NCBI GenBank assembly: GCA_029263415.1
Contig: JAJCXN010000009.1
Location: 186,001 to 250,000 of the forward strand
Length of the DNA stretch: 64,000 nucleotides
Direction of reading: 5' to 3'
DNA from: Acidobacteriota bacterium
Lineage (GTDB): Bacteria; Acidobacteriota; Thermoanaerobaculia; Multivoradales; Multivoraceae
In this document: positions 34,305-43,203 of the stretch, one piece after another
How the letters are laid out: the number at the start of each line of letters is the position of its first letter
How positions within the stretch are numbered: position 1 is the stretch's first letter
The notes under the pieces: generated by a model
Database searches by the model: none
Told to the model about the DNA's origin: nothing
What the model saw: only the letters and a program-made list of their open reading frames with translations
Program-made: the position numbers and the translations under genes

Positions 34305-35764
34305 CTGTGAACTCAAAGACCGTCGTACCGATAGAGCAGGGCGCTGTCAACGGCGCTCGAGTCATACACCTGGACTGTCCGAGCGGGCTTTCCGGGGACA
34401 TGTTCCTGGGCGCCTGTCTCGATGCTGGTCTGCCACGCGCGGTGCTTGACGAGATTCCGCACCGGCTCGGCCTTGACCAGGTGAGCCTGTCAATTGTGGC
34501 AGCGACTCGCGGTGGCCTTGCTGGCGTGCGTTTCGAGGTGCTGGAGGCGGGCGGCGAGATTCAGGGCTCGACTTCGGCTCTCGACGGAGTCGCTCATCAC
34601 CATAGCTCTGGCCACGGGATCGAGCCTCGACATGATGACCATGTTGAACATGATGACCCTGATGAAGAGAACTCTCAACGTGTACCGGCCTCAGATCACC
34701 GCTTGGGCATCGATACTCGTCGTACCCAGCACCGAGGACTCACCGAGATCAGGCGCCGGATTCACCGAAGCGGCCTCAACGCCACGGTCCGCGAGCGCGC
34801 GGAGGAGATGTTCGTCAGGTTGGCGGAGGTCGAAGCAAGGATGCATATGGTTCCACTGGAGGACGTTCATTTCCACGAACTGGGTGCCATCGACTCGATG
34901 ATCGACATCGTCGGCGCTGCAGCTGCAATGCACTACTTTGCCCCAAGTCAAGTCACCTGCGGGGTCGTCGTGACGGGCGACGGCACGGTCCAAACAGCCC
35001 ACGGTCTACTCCCGGTGCCAGCGCCTGCAACCGCCGAGCTACTGATCGGGGTTCCAGTGAGCAGTCGTGGTGGCCATTCTCTACGCGATTCTCAAACCGA
35101 TAGTTCGGCTGGCATCGCGGCCCCGCTCGGTGAACTGCTGACTCCCACTGGCGCGCTGATCTTGGACTCGTATGTCGGCAGGTACGCACGGAATGTAGAC
35201 ATGCGAGCGACCAGCTACGGCTCGGGACTCGGACGCCGCGAACTTTCGGATCGGCCGAATGCTGTGCGGCTCACACTGGGCGAAGCGACCAACCGCTATG
35301 CATCGTGCACTGATCAGGTGATCGTGCTTGAGACCACGGTCGATGATGCCAGTGGAGAGCGTATCGCCGCAGCAATAGCAGCGCTTCTAGCGGGTGGCGC
35401 ACTCGACGCGTACGCCACCTCGGTGATGATGAAGAAGGGAAGGCCTGGCTTTCTCGTTACCGCACTTGCTCAGCCGGCTGATACTGAGCGGCTCGCGGCC
35501 AGTCTTCTTCGAGAAACAGGGTCGTTAGGTTGCCGTCAACGGATGATTGGTCGGTTCATCGCGCAACGAAAGGTCGTGCCAACTGAAACACCATGGGGTA
35601 GCGTGCCGGTCAAGATTGGATGGCTGGGTTCCGAGATCATCAGCGTCGCCCCTGAGTCCGATGCATGCCAGGCGATCGCTTTGGGTAACGGAGTGTCATG
35701 GAGCGAGGTGTATCGGGTCGCCTTGAATAGCGCCAAGCGGAGAATTAGTGGAGAGATCGAGTGA
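34301..35764 (+). CDS. larC: LarC: nickel insertion protein (pyridinium bisthiocarboxylate nickel chelatase)
   Basis: A 487-residue protein of the LarC family, which places nickel into the nickel-pincer cofactor of lactate racemase and related enzymes. The family N terminus is HLDCPSGLSGDMFLGACLDA at about 23-42. A histidine/aspartate-rich stretch (HHHSSGHG and HDDHVEHDD, about 99-118) is the usual metal-storage loop. LLTPTGALIL, LETTVDDASGE and MKKGRPGFLVTAL are conserved further on. The protein is one uninterrupted frame, unlike the ribosomal-frameshift form of Lactobacillus. LarB and LarE are not in the window, so whether the cofactor is made depends on genes elsewhere. Confidence 0.93.
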   Translation: MTVNSKTVVPIEQGAVNGARVIHLDCPSGLSGDMFLGACLDAGLPRAVLDEIPHRLGLDQVSLSIVAATRGGLAGVRFEVLEAGGEIQGSTSALDGVAHHHSSGHGIEPRHDDHVEHDDPDEENSQRVPASDHRLGIDTRRTQHRGLTEIRRRIHRSGLNATVRERAEEMFVRLAEVEARMHMVPLEDVHFHELGAIDSMIDIVGAAAAMHYFAPSQVTCGVVVTGDGTVQTAHGLLPVPAPATAELLIGVPVSSRGGHSLRDSQTDSSAGIAAPLGELLTPTGALILDSYVGRYARNVDMRATSYGSGLGRRELSDRPNAVRLTLGEATNRYASCTDQVIVLETTVDDASGERIAAAIAALLAGGALDAYATSVMMKKGRPGFLVTALAQPADTERLAASLLRETGSLGCRQRMIGRFIAQRKVVPTETPWGSVPVKIGWLGSEIISVAPESDACQAIALGNGVSWSEVYRVALNSAKRRISGEIE

Positions 35765-36729
35765 CAGAGACGACAAATGAGGACACCAAGCAGGAGAACC
35801 GCCCGAGCGAACTGAACGTGGGCATTGGTGCCGGTGGTGCGTTCCGCTGGGTTGGCGTGGATGTCACCGACGTCACCCGTGCCGCTCAACAGCGGCTAGA
35901 TCTTGGGCCGGTAGCGAGCATTGCTTTCGGCCGGTGCGCGGCGGCTGCCGCCATGCTCTTGCGACTGACTTCCAAGGCGCCCAGGCGGCTAATCCTCGAC
36001 ATTCGCGGTTCGGGCCCGCTGCGCCGTGTTCTTGTTGAGGTCGGCAAAGGCGGCAGCGTGCGAGGCCTAGTCGGCGAGCCGCACGCGACCGGGCCAGAGG
36101 GCATACTGGATCTGTCAGTAGCAGATGCCGTGGGTATCGGCCTGCTGCGTGTTCGTAAGGAGGAGGGCAGAGTTGCTTCAGCTGAAGGATCAAGCTCCGA
36201 TACCGATACCGAGAGCGATCTGCGAGCGGGGACAGAGAGTCGCGTCACCTATGAGAGCCAGGTCGAACTCTCTACCAGCGAGATCGGCTCAGACGTCGCC
36301 TACTACCTTCAGCAAAGCGAGCAGCGACGGTGCGCAATCGCTGTCGGGGTAGAGGTCGGAACGACCGGGATTCGATCGGCAGCAGGTTTCCTCGTGGAAG
36401 CATTACCGGGTGCTGACGACGCTGCGGTGGCGAGTCTGGAGGCGGGCTTTCACGCCATCGACCCGATCTCTAAGACCTATCGACGATTGGGGAGTAGGGG
36501 CATCGCCAAGAACCTCTTTCCTGATGCGCGGCTGCTCTTTCAGCATGGGCTGGAGTATCGCTGCAGATGCTCAGGCGAACGGCTGGCCGACCAGCTTGCA
36601 GCAATGCCAGCGACCGAGATTGCGGCGCTGAGCGACGACGGCGTGGTCAAGGCGGAATGTGCCTACTGCGGCGAGATCTATCATCTCAGCGAGCTGGATC
36701 TCTTGCAGCGTGGCGGAGACCTCAACTAA
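35761..36729 (+). CDS. hslO: Hsp33 redox-regulated chaperone
   Basis: A 322-residue cytoplasmic holdase switched on by oxidation. The zinc-binding cysteines are present in the family order: CRC in YRCRCSGERL near residue 268, and CAYC near 300. A conserved N-terminal domain (RAAQQRLDLGPVASIAFGRC) is also present. An insertion of about 25 polar residues (EGSSSDTDTESDLRAGTE) splits the first half. The GTG start at 35761 overlaps the larC stop as GTGA. The radC-larC-hslO group has stop-start overlaps but no obvious shared pathway. The following 127 bp are convergent with the HD-GYP gene. Confidence 0.92.
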   Translation: MTETTNEDTKQENRPSELNVGIGAGGAFRWVGVDVTDVTRAAQQRLDLGPVASIAFGRCAAAAAMLLRLTSKAPRRLILDIRGSGPLRRVLVEVGKGGSVRGLVGEPHATGPEGILDLSVADAVGIGLLRVRKEEGRVASAEGSSSDTDTESDLRAGTESRVTYESQVELSTSEIGSDVAYYLQQSEQRRCAIAVGVEVGTTGIRSAAGFLVEALPGADDAAVASLEAGFHAIDPISKTYRRLGSRGIAKNLFPDARLLFQHGLEYRCRCSGERLADQLAAMPATEIAALSDDGVVKAECAYCGEIYHLSELDLLQRGGDLN

Positions 36730-36790
36730 AGCTACCGGCGGGAGCTGTCGGCCCCCGGGCACAGCAGAGCGGACACAGCACAGGGTTGGT

Positions 36791-36835
36791 CCAGCACAGA
36801 GTGATCCAGCACAGAGTGATGCAGCAGAGTGTGGT
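36791..36835. repeat. Three tandem 15-bp repeats
   Basis: CCAGCACAGAGTGAT occurs at 36791-36805 and 36806-36820, with a degenerate third copy to 36835, between convergent hslO and the response regulator gene. Confidence 0.8.
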
Positions 36836-36856
36836 AGGCCGGAGCGCGGGAACGTA

Positions 36857-37990
36857 CTAGCGAAATGCTGGTTGAGCCTGACCGACAGGAGAGGCGAGGC
36901 CATGAGAGCTCTTCATCTGCTTTTGAATCAGGTCGAACTTCTTATGGCAACGCGCGAACGCGTCCACTAGGAGTGGATCGAAGTGGCTGCCGCTGTCTTC
37001 TGCAATCCGTTCTCGTGCGACTTCATGCGACAGCGCGCACTTGTATGGGCGATCTGAGGTAATTGCATCGTAGGCGTCTGCGAGCGCCACAATTCTGGCA
37101 CCTAGAGGGATCGTTTCGCGGGCTTTGCCAGATGGATAGCCACTGCCGTCCCAGCGCTCGTGATGGTCATAGGCGATTTCCATAGCCATCCTCAAGAATC
37201 GCGCTCCTTGGCCCTTGGGCGAGCGGTGGCTCTCGATGACCTCGCGCAGTGTGTCGCCGCCCTGACTGGTGTGAGACTTCATCACCACCCACTCATCTTC
37301 GTCGAGCGCGCCGGGCTTGAGAAGAATCTTGTCCGGTATCGCGACCTTGCCGATGTCATGCAGTGGACTTGATTTGAACAGGTGCTCCACGAATTCTGGG
37401 GTTGCGACTTGTGCGTACGGTCCTTCAGCTGCGAGTTCCTCAGCGAGGATTCGCGAATACCACTGCATGCGATCCAGATGGAAGCCGGTGCTGTCGTCGC
37501 GACATTCAGCCAACTTGGCTACCGCGAGGAGCGCGATGTCCCGGGTTTCCAGAACCTCGCGCGTCTTCTCTTGGACCTTGCGCTCGAGGTCGCGCTGGTA
37601 GTCCTGGACTTCCAGCAGTAGACGACGACGCTCAAGCGCCCGCTCGATGGTCTCCGACAAGTCCTGCAAATCGTAGGGCTTGGTGAGGTAGTCGTAGGCG
37701 CCGGCCTTCAAGCACTGCCGGATCGTACCCATGTCGTCGTTGGCGGTGACCATCACAACTTGCATGTTCTCATCAAGCTCGTGGAGCTGGCGCAGTAGCT
37801 CGATCCCTGAGAGCCCGGGCATCTGGACGTCGGAGAGCACCAGCGCCGGGAAAGGAGCGGTTGAGGCGGCCGTTAGTCCCTCAAGTGCACTACTTGCACC
37901 GGCACACTCGTGGCCCATGTAGTTGACCTGCGAGACTAGGAGCTCTCGGATGGCATCTTCGTCGTCGACGACCAGGATTCGTTCGGGCAT
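36857..37990 (-). CDS. HD-GYP response regulator (cyclic di-GMP phosphodiesterase)
   Basis: A 377-residue protein starting at the ATG at 37990 (MPERILVVDDED). An earlier ATG at 38089 adds 33 residues of no known type. The receiver domain (residues 1-120) has D54 in LVLSDVQMPG. A coiled-coil linker (LEVQDYQRDLERKVQEKTRE) joins it to the HD-GYP domain. The metal-site segment is SPLHDIGKVAIPD (HD near residue 211). HHERWDGSGYP gives the GYP signature, so it should hydrolyse cyclic di-GMP. The C-terminal tail is short. It lies 145 bp after the HTH-REC gene in the same direction; both may be co-transcribed. Confidence 0.94.
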   Translation of the reverse strand: MPERILVVDDEDAIRELLVSQVNYMGHECAGASSALEGLTAASTAPFPALVLSDVQMPGLSGIELLRQLHELDENMQVVMVTANDDMGTIRQCLKAGAYDYLTKPYDLQDLSETIERALERRRLLLEVQDYQRDLERKVQEKTREVLETRDIALLAVAKLAECRDDSTGFHLDRMQWYSRILAEELAAEGPYAQVATPEFVEHLFKSSPLHDIGKVAIPDKILLKPGALDEDEWVVMKSHTSQGGDTLREVIESHRSPKGQGARFLRMAMEIAYDHHERWDGSGYPSGKARETIPLGARIVALADAYDAITSDRPYKCALSHEVARERIAEDSGSHFDPLLVDAFARCHKKFDLIQKQMKSSHGLASPVGQAQPAFR

Positions 37991-38135
37991 ATTGGGGGAA
38001 TCATACTCGTAACTCGCCAGAGGCCAACAGTGCAGTGTCAACCAATTCAGACAACACAGAGCGATTGGGCCCCAAGGTGAGTGTTTCAATGATCCGGCTC
38101 ATGCCAACGAGGGGATCAAGGGCGCGGCTGTCAGG

Positions 38136-38696
38136 CTACAGGAATGACAGGCAGAGTTTAGCGAGCTTCTCGTTCGCTTCGGTCTTAGCTAGGAACTTGT
38201 CCGCTCCAGCCGCTTTGATGCGCGTCACCGTTTCGCTTGATGACTCACCGGAGATGGCGATCATCTTCACTGCCTTTCCTTGAGCCTCACGCAAGCGTTT
38301 GCAGAACTCGAATCCGTCTACATCGGGCATAAAAATGTCAAAGACCACGATCTCTGGACGCTCCGCTCCAATGATCACAAGCGCGTCAACAGCATGGTCG
38401 ACGGTAATGATCTTGGCATTGGGAATCCCCGCCTCAAGTAGTGACCCGAACAGTTTAAGCACACCGGGTTCGTCATCGAGCACAAGGATCTTGTGTTCCT
38501 CGGAGGAGAACGCTGGGGGACTGTCCAAGTTGCATTCATCGAGGAACTGAAGGACCGAGGAGTGCGTGATTCGACGATGTCCCCCGAGAGTCTTGAAGGC
38601 CCTTAACTTGCCAGCTTCGATCCAGTCGATGACAGTGGTGGGTACCACGCCAAAGAGTTTTGCAAGTTGATTGGTCGTGTATAAGCGATCAGACAT
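38136..38696 (-). CDS. HTH-REC protein: excisionase-type DNA-binding domain followed by receiver domain
   Basis: A 186-residue protein with reversed response-regulator layout. Residues 5-60 form a MerR/excisionase-like helix-turn-helix (YTTNQLAKLFGVVPTTVIDW and FKTLGGHRRI). Residues 68-186 are a receiver domain with the acidic pair DD at 74-75, phospho-acceptor D120 (VVFDIFMPD) and K171. The DNA-binding part comes before the receiver part, the opposite of typical OmpR/NarL proteins. Similar proteins are known in several bacterial groups. No kinase is adjacent. It probably controls itself or the HD-GYP gene downstream (inference). Confidence 0.9.
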   Translation of the reverse strand: MSDRLYTTNQLAKLFGVVPTTVIDWIEAGKLRAFKTLGGHRRITHSSVLQFLDECNLDSPPAFSSEEHKILVLDDEPGVLKLFGSLLEAGIPNAKIITVDHAVDALVIIGAERPEIVVFDIFMPDVDGFEFCKRLREAQGKAVKMIAISGESSSETVTRIKAAGADKFLAKTEANEKLAKLCLSFL

Positions 38697-38998
38697 TTCC
38701 TAGAGAGCCTTCCCGATAGTTGGTAGGAACTGCGGAGAGTCGAAGGCAGGCTGCCGACGGCCAAGCTGTGTAGTAAGAAGGAAGGTGCACCAATTAACTC
38801 TAGTCGCTGGCCGACACAGTGTAGATCCCTAACTGAATCGAGGATCCCACCGGGCGGCTTAGGGTTCGCCCGCCCCAGTCTGGCGGAGGCGGACCCTCGT
38901 GATCGCGCTCAAGTAGAGCGCCCTTGTGAATGATCTAGCTCCGGGGCTATCTTATGAAAAGCCCAGGAGCCAAGATTCGCAGGCTACCTAACTCGAAC
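38697..38998. other. Gene-free region between pnp and the HTH-REC gene
   Basis: Three hundred bases with no gene. Two inverted repeats stand out: CGGGCG/CGCCCG (38851-38872) and GCGCTC-AAGTA-GAGCGC (38905-38921). Either could end or stabilise pnp transcripts, but neither is followed by a T tract. It must also hold the promoter of the HTH-REC gene, which I could not place. Confidence 0.5.
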
Positions 38999-41230
38999 CT
39001 ACCGCCGACCGCCGCGGGGCGGGCGGCCACCACGACCACCGCGATCTCCACCACGGCCGCCGCGGCTTGGAGGACGACCACCACGATCGTTACGGTCGCT
39101 CGCGGTGTGTTGCGGCTTGTCTGCATAGTCGGCTGGGTCGTAGTCCGGAGCCTCCATGATGACCGCTTTACGAGACAATCTAACTCGACCGGTGCCATCG
39201 ATTTCGATGACCTTGACGGTCATCTCGTCACCCTCAGAGACGAGGTCTTGGATCCTCTCGACACGGTACGGTGCGAGCTCACTGATATGCACGAGACCGT
39301 CGGTGCCGGGCATGATCTCAACGAAACAGCCGTAGTCCTCGACTCTGCGCACTTGGCCGTTGTAGACCTTGTCGATCTCGGGAACCTCGGTCAGTCGTTC
39401 GATCATCGAGATGGCGCGCTGAGCAGCGACACCGTCCGGCGATGCGATGGTGACGCGACCTTCGTCGTCGATCTCGATTTGGCAACCGGTCTCCTCGGTG
39501 ATTGACCGAATGGTCTTGCCGCCTGGGCCGATGATGTCGCGGATCTTGTCCTTCGAGACATGAACTGTGTGTAAACGAGGAGCGTGATCCGAGAGCTTCT
39601 CTCGAGGATCACCGATGGTTTTCTCCATGTGGTCCAGGATGTGGAATCGGCCAGTCTGCGCTTGCTGCAGCGCCTGTCCCATGATCTCGCGGGTTACCCC
39701 CTTGATCTTGATGTCCATCTGCAAGGCAGTGATGCCTTCGCGCGTACCCGCTACCTTGAAGTCCATGTCGCCGTGGTGGTCTTCCTGGCCAGCGATGTCC
39801 GAGAGCACGGCGAACTCGTCGCCACGCTTGACCAGGCCCATTGCCACACCGGCAACCGGTGCAAGCATCGGCACGCCTGCGTCATACAAGGAGAGTGAAC
39901 CACCGCAGACCGAAGCCATAGAGGAGGAACCGTTCGACTCGAGGATCTCTGAGACGATCCGGATGGTGTAGGGAAAATCTTCTTCGGCTGGGAGTACCGG
40001 TGTCAGTGCGCGTCGTGCGAGCACGCCGTGACCGGTCTCGCGCCTACTGGTTCCGCGCATGAAGCGTACTTCGCCGACCGAGTACGGTGGAAAGTTGTAG
40101 TGCAGCATGAAGTTCTCGCGACGCTCGCCTTCGTACTCCTCAATGATCTGTGCGTCGCGCTTGGTGCCGAGAGTGACGTTGACCAGAGCCTGGGTCTCTC
40201 CTCGTTGGAAGAGGGCTGAACCGTGGGTCCGAGGAATGAGACCGACTTCGGTCTCAAGATCGCGGATTTCGTCAAGCCGGCGACCGTCGAAACGAGTGCT
40301 CGACTCAAGCACTTGCTCGCGCAGGGCTAGATCCTCTAGGTGGTTGATGACCTTCTTGGCCTGGCCCCGCTTCTCGTCATCACCCTCGGGGAGGGTAGCG
40401 AGGAAGGCGCTGGTCACGGCGCGGACTGCGTCGCCGCGCTCGAACTTGCCAACAGTGTTGAGGGCTTTGCAGAAGTCATCCCAGATGGCGGTCTTGACCT
40501 CTTGCTCGAATTCAGGAGTGTACGGCGGTGCGGGATTCCAGTCAGGCTTCTCGAGGTTCATCTCGCGAAAGAGCTCACGCTGGACCGCGATGATCTTTTG
40601 AATCTCATCATGCGCCTTGAAGATGGCGTCGAGCACGTGATCTTCGGAGAGCTGGTTTGCAGCAGCTTCAACCATGACGACCGCTTCCTCGGTTCCAACG
40701 ACGATGAGGTCGAGGTCCGACACGTCGCGCTCGCTGTTGACCGGGTTGAAGACAAGTTCGCCGTCAATAGACCCGACCCGGACAGCGCCTACCGGATGGA
40801 AGAACGGGATCTTAGAGAGGATGAGCGCGATGGAGGCACCGTTGATCGCAAGAATATCCGGATCGTTCTCGGCGTCAGCCGAGAGAACGGCTGTGATGAT
40901 CTGGGTCTCGTTGAAGTAACCGTCGGGAAACAGAGGGCGCAACGGACGGTCGGTCAGGCGGCAAGTAATGATCTCTTTCTCGGAGGGGCGGCCCTCGCGT
41001 TTAAAGAAACCACCGGGAATGCGTCCTGCGGCTGCGCTGAACTCGCGATAGTCGACGGTCAGTGGCAAGAAGCCGCGCGGCTCGCCGCCGGAAGCCATGC
41101 ATGCGTTGGTGAGCACCATGGTGTCGCCGAGCCGGACCGTGCAGGAACCATCGGACTGCTTGGCGAGTTTGCCGGTCTCGATGGTGATGGTTGAATTGCC
41201 GATTTGGACTTGCTTGGTATAGATAGGCAT
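38999..41230 (-). CDS. pnp: Polyribonucleotide nucleotidyltransferase (PNPase)
   Basis: A 3'-5' phosphorolytic exoribonuclease. The start is the ATG at 41230 (MPIYTKQVQIGNSTITIETG), preceded by AAAGGG. A longer frame to 41395 adds residues without similarity. The 743-residue protein has two RNase PH domains, with VRFMRGTSRRETGHG in the catalytic region. A KH domain (IIGPGGKTIRSITEETGCQI, near residue 560) and an S1 domain (GQVRRVEDYGCFVEIMPGTD, near 625) follow. It ends in an Arg-Gly-rich tail of about 30 residues (DRGGRPPSRGGRGGDRGGR) that the E. coli enzyme lacks. It is the last gene of the rimP operon. Confidence 0.97.
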   Translation of the reverse strand: MPIYTKQVQIGNSTITIETGKLAKQSDGSCTVRLGDTMVLTNACMASGGEPRGFLPLTVDYREFSAAAGRIPGGFFKREGRPSEKEIITCRLTDRPLRPLFPDGYFNETQIITAVLSADAENDPDILAINGASIALILSKIPFFHPVGAVRVGSIDGELVFNPVNSERDVSDLDLIVVGTEEAVVMVEAAANQLSEDHVLDAIFKAHDEIQKIIAVQRELFREMNLEKPDWNPAPPYTPEFEQEVKTAIWDDFCKALNTVGKFERGDAVRAVTSAFLATLPEGDDEKRGQAKKVINHLEDLALREQVLESSTRFDGRRLDEIRDLETEVGLIPRTHGSALFQRGETQALVNVTLGTKRDAQIIEEYEGERRENFMLHYNFPPYSVGEVRFMRGTSRRETGHGVLARRALTPVLPAEEDFPYTIRIVSEILESNGSSSMASVCGGSLSLYDAGVPMLAPVAGVAMGLVKRGDEFAVLSDIAGQEDHHGDMDFKVAGTREGITALQMDIKIKGVTREIMGQALQQAQTGRFHILDHMEKTIGDPREKLSDHAPRLHTVHVSKDKIRDIIGPGGKTIRSITEETGCQIEIDDEGRVTIASPDGVAAQRAISMIERLTEVPEIDKVYNGQVRRVEDYGCFVEIMPGTDGLVHISELAPYRVERIQDLVSEGDEMTVKVIEIDGTGRVRLSRKAVIMEAPDYDPADYADKPQHTASDRNDRGGRPPSRGGRGGDRGGRGGRPPRGGRR

Positions 41231-41811
41231 GTCTTGCCCTTTCTGTTTGCGCCGCCTCGCTTCGAGACGGGTGACCTCATCGCCGGGCCGTCGGCCGAGC
41301 TGCTTGCTGAGATCGTTGGGATCGCCAATTGCGATCGATTGTGTTTCTTCGTTCTTTCTGAATCGGATGGCGGGCTGCAGCGGAGCCGAGGGCAATGGGT
41401 TGAATTGGTTGCTGTTCCCGGCCGGCGCTGCGCTGCCTGCCCGAGGAGGCGCTGGCCAGACCGCACGGTCGCCAGGCTGGCGATCTTCTCGATCCGGGAT
41501 CGTCCGAACGCGGCCCTAAGGTGCTGTGTCTGGTCAAGGTGCTGTGTATTGGTCCTTCGGCGGCTTGTGTGCCGTGTAGGTACCCTGCGGCTGCGCGATG
41601 TGTTATTGCAGCCAGTCAACGGGGCTTGCTCACTCGCTTTCGCCAGCAAGCTGAACTGGCCAGCGCCGCGGCAAACTAAGTCAACCCCGGTTCGATGAGT
41701 GGACTAGGGCTGAGGGTTCTAGCGTTGCAGGAGGCGCTGGGATGTCGTTAACGCTAAGCCAGAAGCTCTCCGCTGTGCTCGTCACACAGAAGCGAGCCAC
41801 TGTCCCAAGTA
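41231..41811. other. Long rpsO-pnp spacer
   Basis: A 581-bp spacer with no plausible gene on either strand, although several short open frames exist. It contains an 18-bp repeat (41518-41554), an imperfect inverted repeat GGCCGGCGCT/GGCGCTGGCC (41420-41457) and CGATC-CGG-GATCG near 41490. In many bacteria this spacer carries the RNase III stem-loop through which PNPase controls its own mRNA. The size here leaves room for such a structure and a second promoter. Confidence 0.5.
41518..41554. repeat. Two tandem 18-19-bp repeats in the rpsO-pnp spacer
   Basis: AAGGTGCTGTGTCTGGTC is followed directly by a copy differing by two substitutions and one inserted base. Confidence 0.75.
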
Positions 41812-42111
41812 CTACTTACGCAGACCGTTGCGCTCCAGGGTGCTCTTGTAGCGTTCGAAACTCTTTGAACGCAAATAGTCGAGTAGCCGCCGACGACGAC
41901 CAACCATGATGAGCAGACCCCGACGACTGTGATGGTCGTGCTTGTGCGTCTTGAAGTGCTCGGTGAGGTGGACGATCCGGGCCGTGAGAAGGGCGATTTG
42001 CACCTCCGGCGATCCAGTATCGGTTTCGTGTAGCCGACTCTCGGCGATCACAGCGCCCTTTACGGACGGGCCTGCGGTTGAATCTGTGGTGGTATCTGCT
42101 GTCTCTGTCAA
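41812..42111 (-). CDS. rpsO: Ribosomal protein S15
   Basis: A 99-residue 30S protein that binds the central domain of 16S rRNA. The core is typical: [35 protein letters not shown] and [17 protein letters not shown]. The usual length is 88-89. The extra residues are a Thr/Asp-rich N terminus ([16 protein letters not shown]). The start might therefore lie further inside, but no other in-frame ATG precedes the S15 core. It is followed by a long spacer and then pnp in the same direction, the conserved rpsO-pnp order. Confidence 0.97.
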   Translation of the reverse strand: MTETADTTTDSTAGPSVKGAVIAESRLHETDTGSPEVQIALLTARIVHLTEHFKTHKHDHHSRRGLLIMVGRRRRLLDYLRSKSFERYKSTLERNGLRK

Positions 42112-42251
42112 AACGGTTTACTCCTTCGTTCTTTCACCGGCGCACTTTAGCAGGCCTAACCCTTGCGAACCAAGGGATTTACCGGCAACAAGTGCTCCGG
42201 CTGGAACGGTTGTCTGTCAGTTGGGCCGGCGCCTCGCCGTCCATCTATAGG

Positions 42252-43175
42252 TTATTTAAATACGATCTTCGGTTGTACAACCGCTAAGGAAGCCTCGGCG
42301 ACTCGTTCGCTGACCACGCCAACAGCTAAGACATTGCCGCGCTGGTCCTTCACGTGGACCCAATCGCCTTCCTCGGCATCGAGCTTGGGCGCCAGGACGG
42401 TCTGCCCGTGATGAATCCTCTGCTCGCCACGAGAATCGACGCTTAGCTGAACGAATGGAAGCGGGATCTCATCGAAAGGAATCCAGGCGTCGAGATCGCT
42501 CGCCTCAGGCGCCGTCTCTGCGGTTGCAAGGTCCACGAGGGAGTCTTGCGGAGTGGACGCGTCGAGCGAGAATGGTCCAATCTGAGTGCGCCTTAGGCCT
42601 GAGAGATGAGCGCCGCATCCGAGTCTTTGCCCAAGATCGTGCACAATGCTTCGGGCGTAGGTGCCGCTGGCGCATGACAAACGAAAACGAAGGCTACCGC
42701 CCTCGAGCGGACTGATCCGTTCGAGGGCGAAAACTTCGACATCGGACCGGCGCTCGGGAACTTCTAGTCCAGCACGGGCCAGCTCGTAGAGCTTCTTGCC
42801 ATTCACCTTTTTTGCGGAATACGGCGGCGCGATCTGCTCATAGGTTCCAACGAACTCGCTCATTGTCGAATCGATTTGCTCTTCAGTCACGTGTTCGTAG
42901 TCAGCAGTCTCGGCGGTGGTTCCGTGTGCATCATAGGTGTCCGTGCTACGACCGAGAGTGGCGACGCCCTCATAGACCTTGGGAGCGCCGATCAGAAATC
43001 GGGTCAGCCGTGTTGCGTGTCCAGCGGTGACCAAGAGCAGGCCCGTGGCCATCGGATCCAACGTTCCGCAGTGCCCGATCTTCTTTTGTCGAAGGGCACG
43101 ACGCACCACACCAACTACATCGTGCGAGGTACAGCCGGCAGCTTTGTCGACGCACAGGAGACCGTGAAATTTCAA
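42252..43175 (-). CDS. truB: tRNA pseudouridine(55) synthase
   Basis: Makes pseudouridine 55 in the T loop of tRNAs. The 307-residue protein has the catalytic motif GTLDPMATG with D40 as nucleophile. The N-terminal GLLCVDKAAGCTSHDVV, the YSAKKVNGKKLYELAR segment and CASGTYARSIVHDLG follow in the usual order. A PUA-like end domain is present (RIHHGQTV to KDQRGNVLAVGV). Its start is 28 bp after the nrnA stop. It lies in the rimP-nusA-infB-rbfA-truB-rpsO-pnp operon, a conserved order. About 140 bp separate it from rpsO. Confidence 0.97.
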   Translation of the reverse strand: MKFHGLLCVDKAAGCTSHDVVGVVRRALRQKKIGHCGTLDPMATGLLLVTAGHATRLTRFLIGAPKVYEGVATLGRSTDTYDAHGTTAETADYEHVTEEQIDSTMSEFVGTYEQIAPPYSAKKVNGKKLYELARAGLEVPERRSDVEVFALERISPLEGGSLRFRLSCASGTYARSIVHDLGQRLGCGAHLSGLRRTQIGPFSLDASTPQDSLVDLATAETAPEASDLDAWIPFDEIPLPFVQLSVDSRGEQRIHHGQTVLAPKLDAEEGDWVHVKDQRGNVLAVGVVSERVAEASLAVVQPKIVFK

Positions 43176-43203
43176 GAGAATGGAGCCTTTGGTGAAGCGC
43201 GGG

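Noticed and set aside
41204-41698. A 164-codon plus-strand frame in the rpsO-pnp spacer
   Set aside because: No ribosome site or recognisable motif. Arg/Cys-rich composition is typical of random GC-rich frames.
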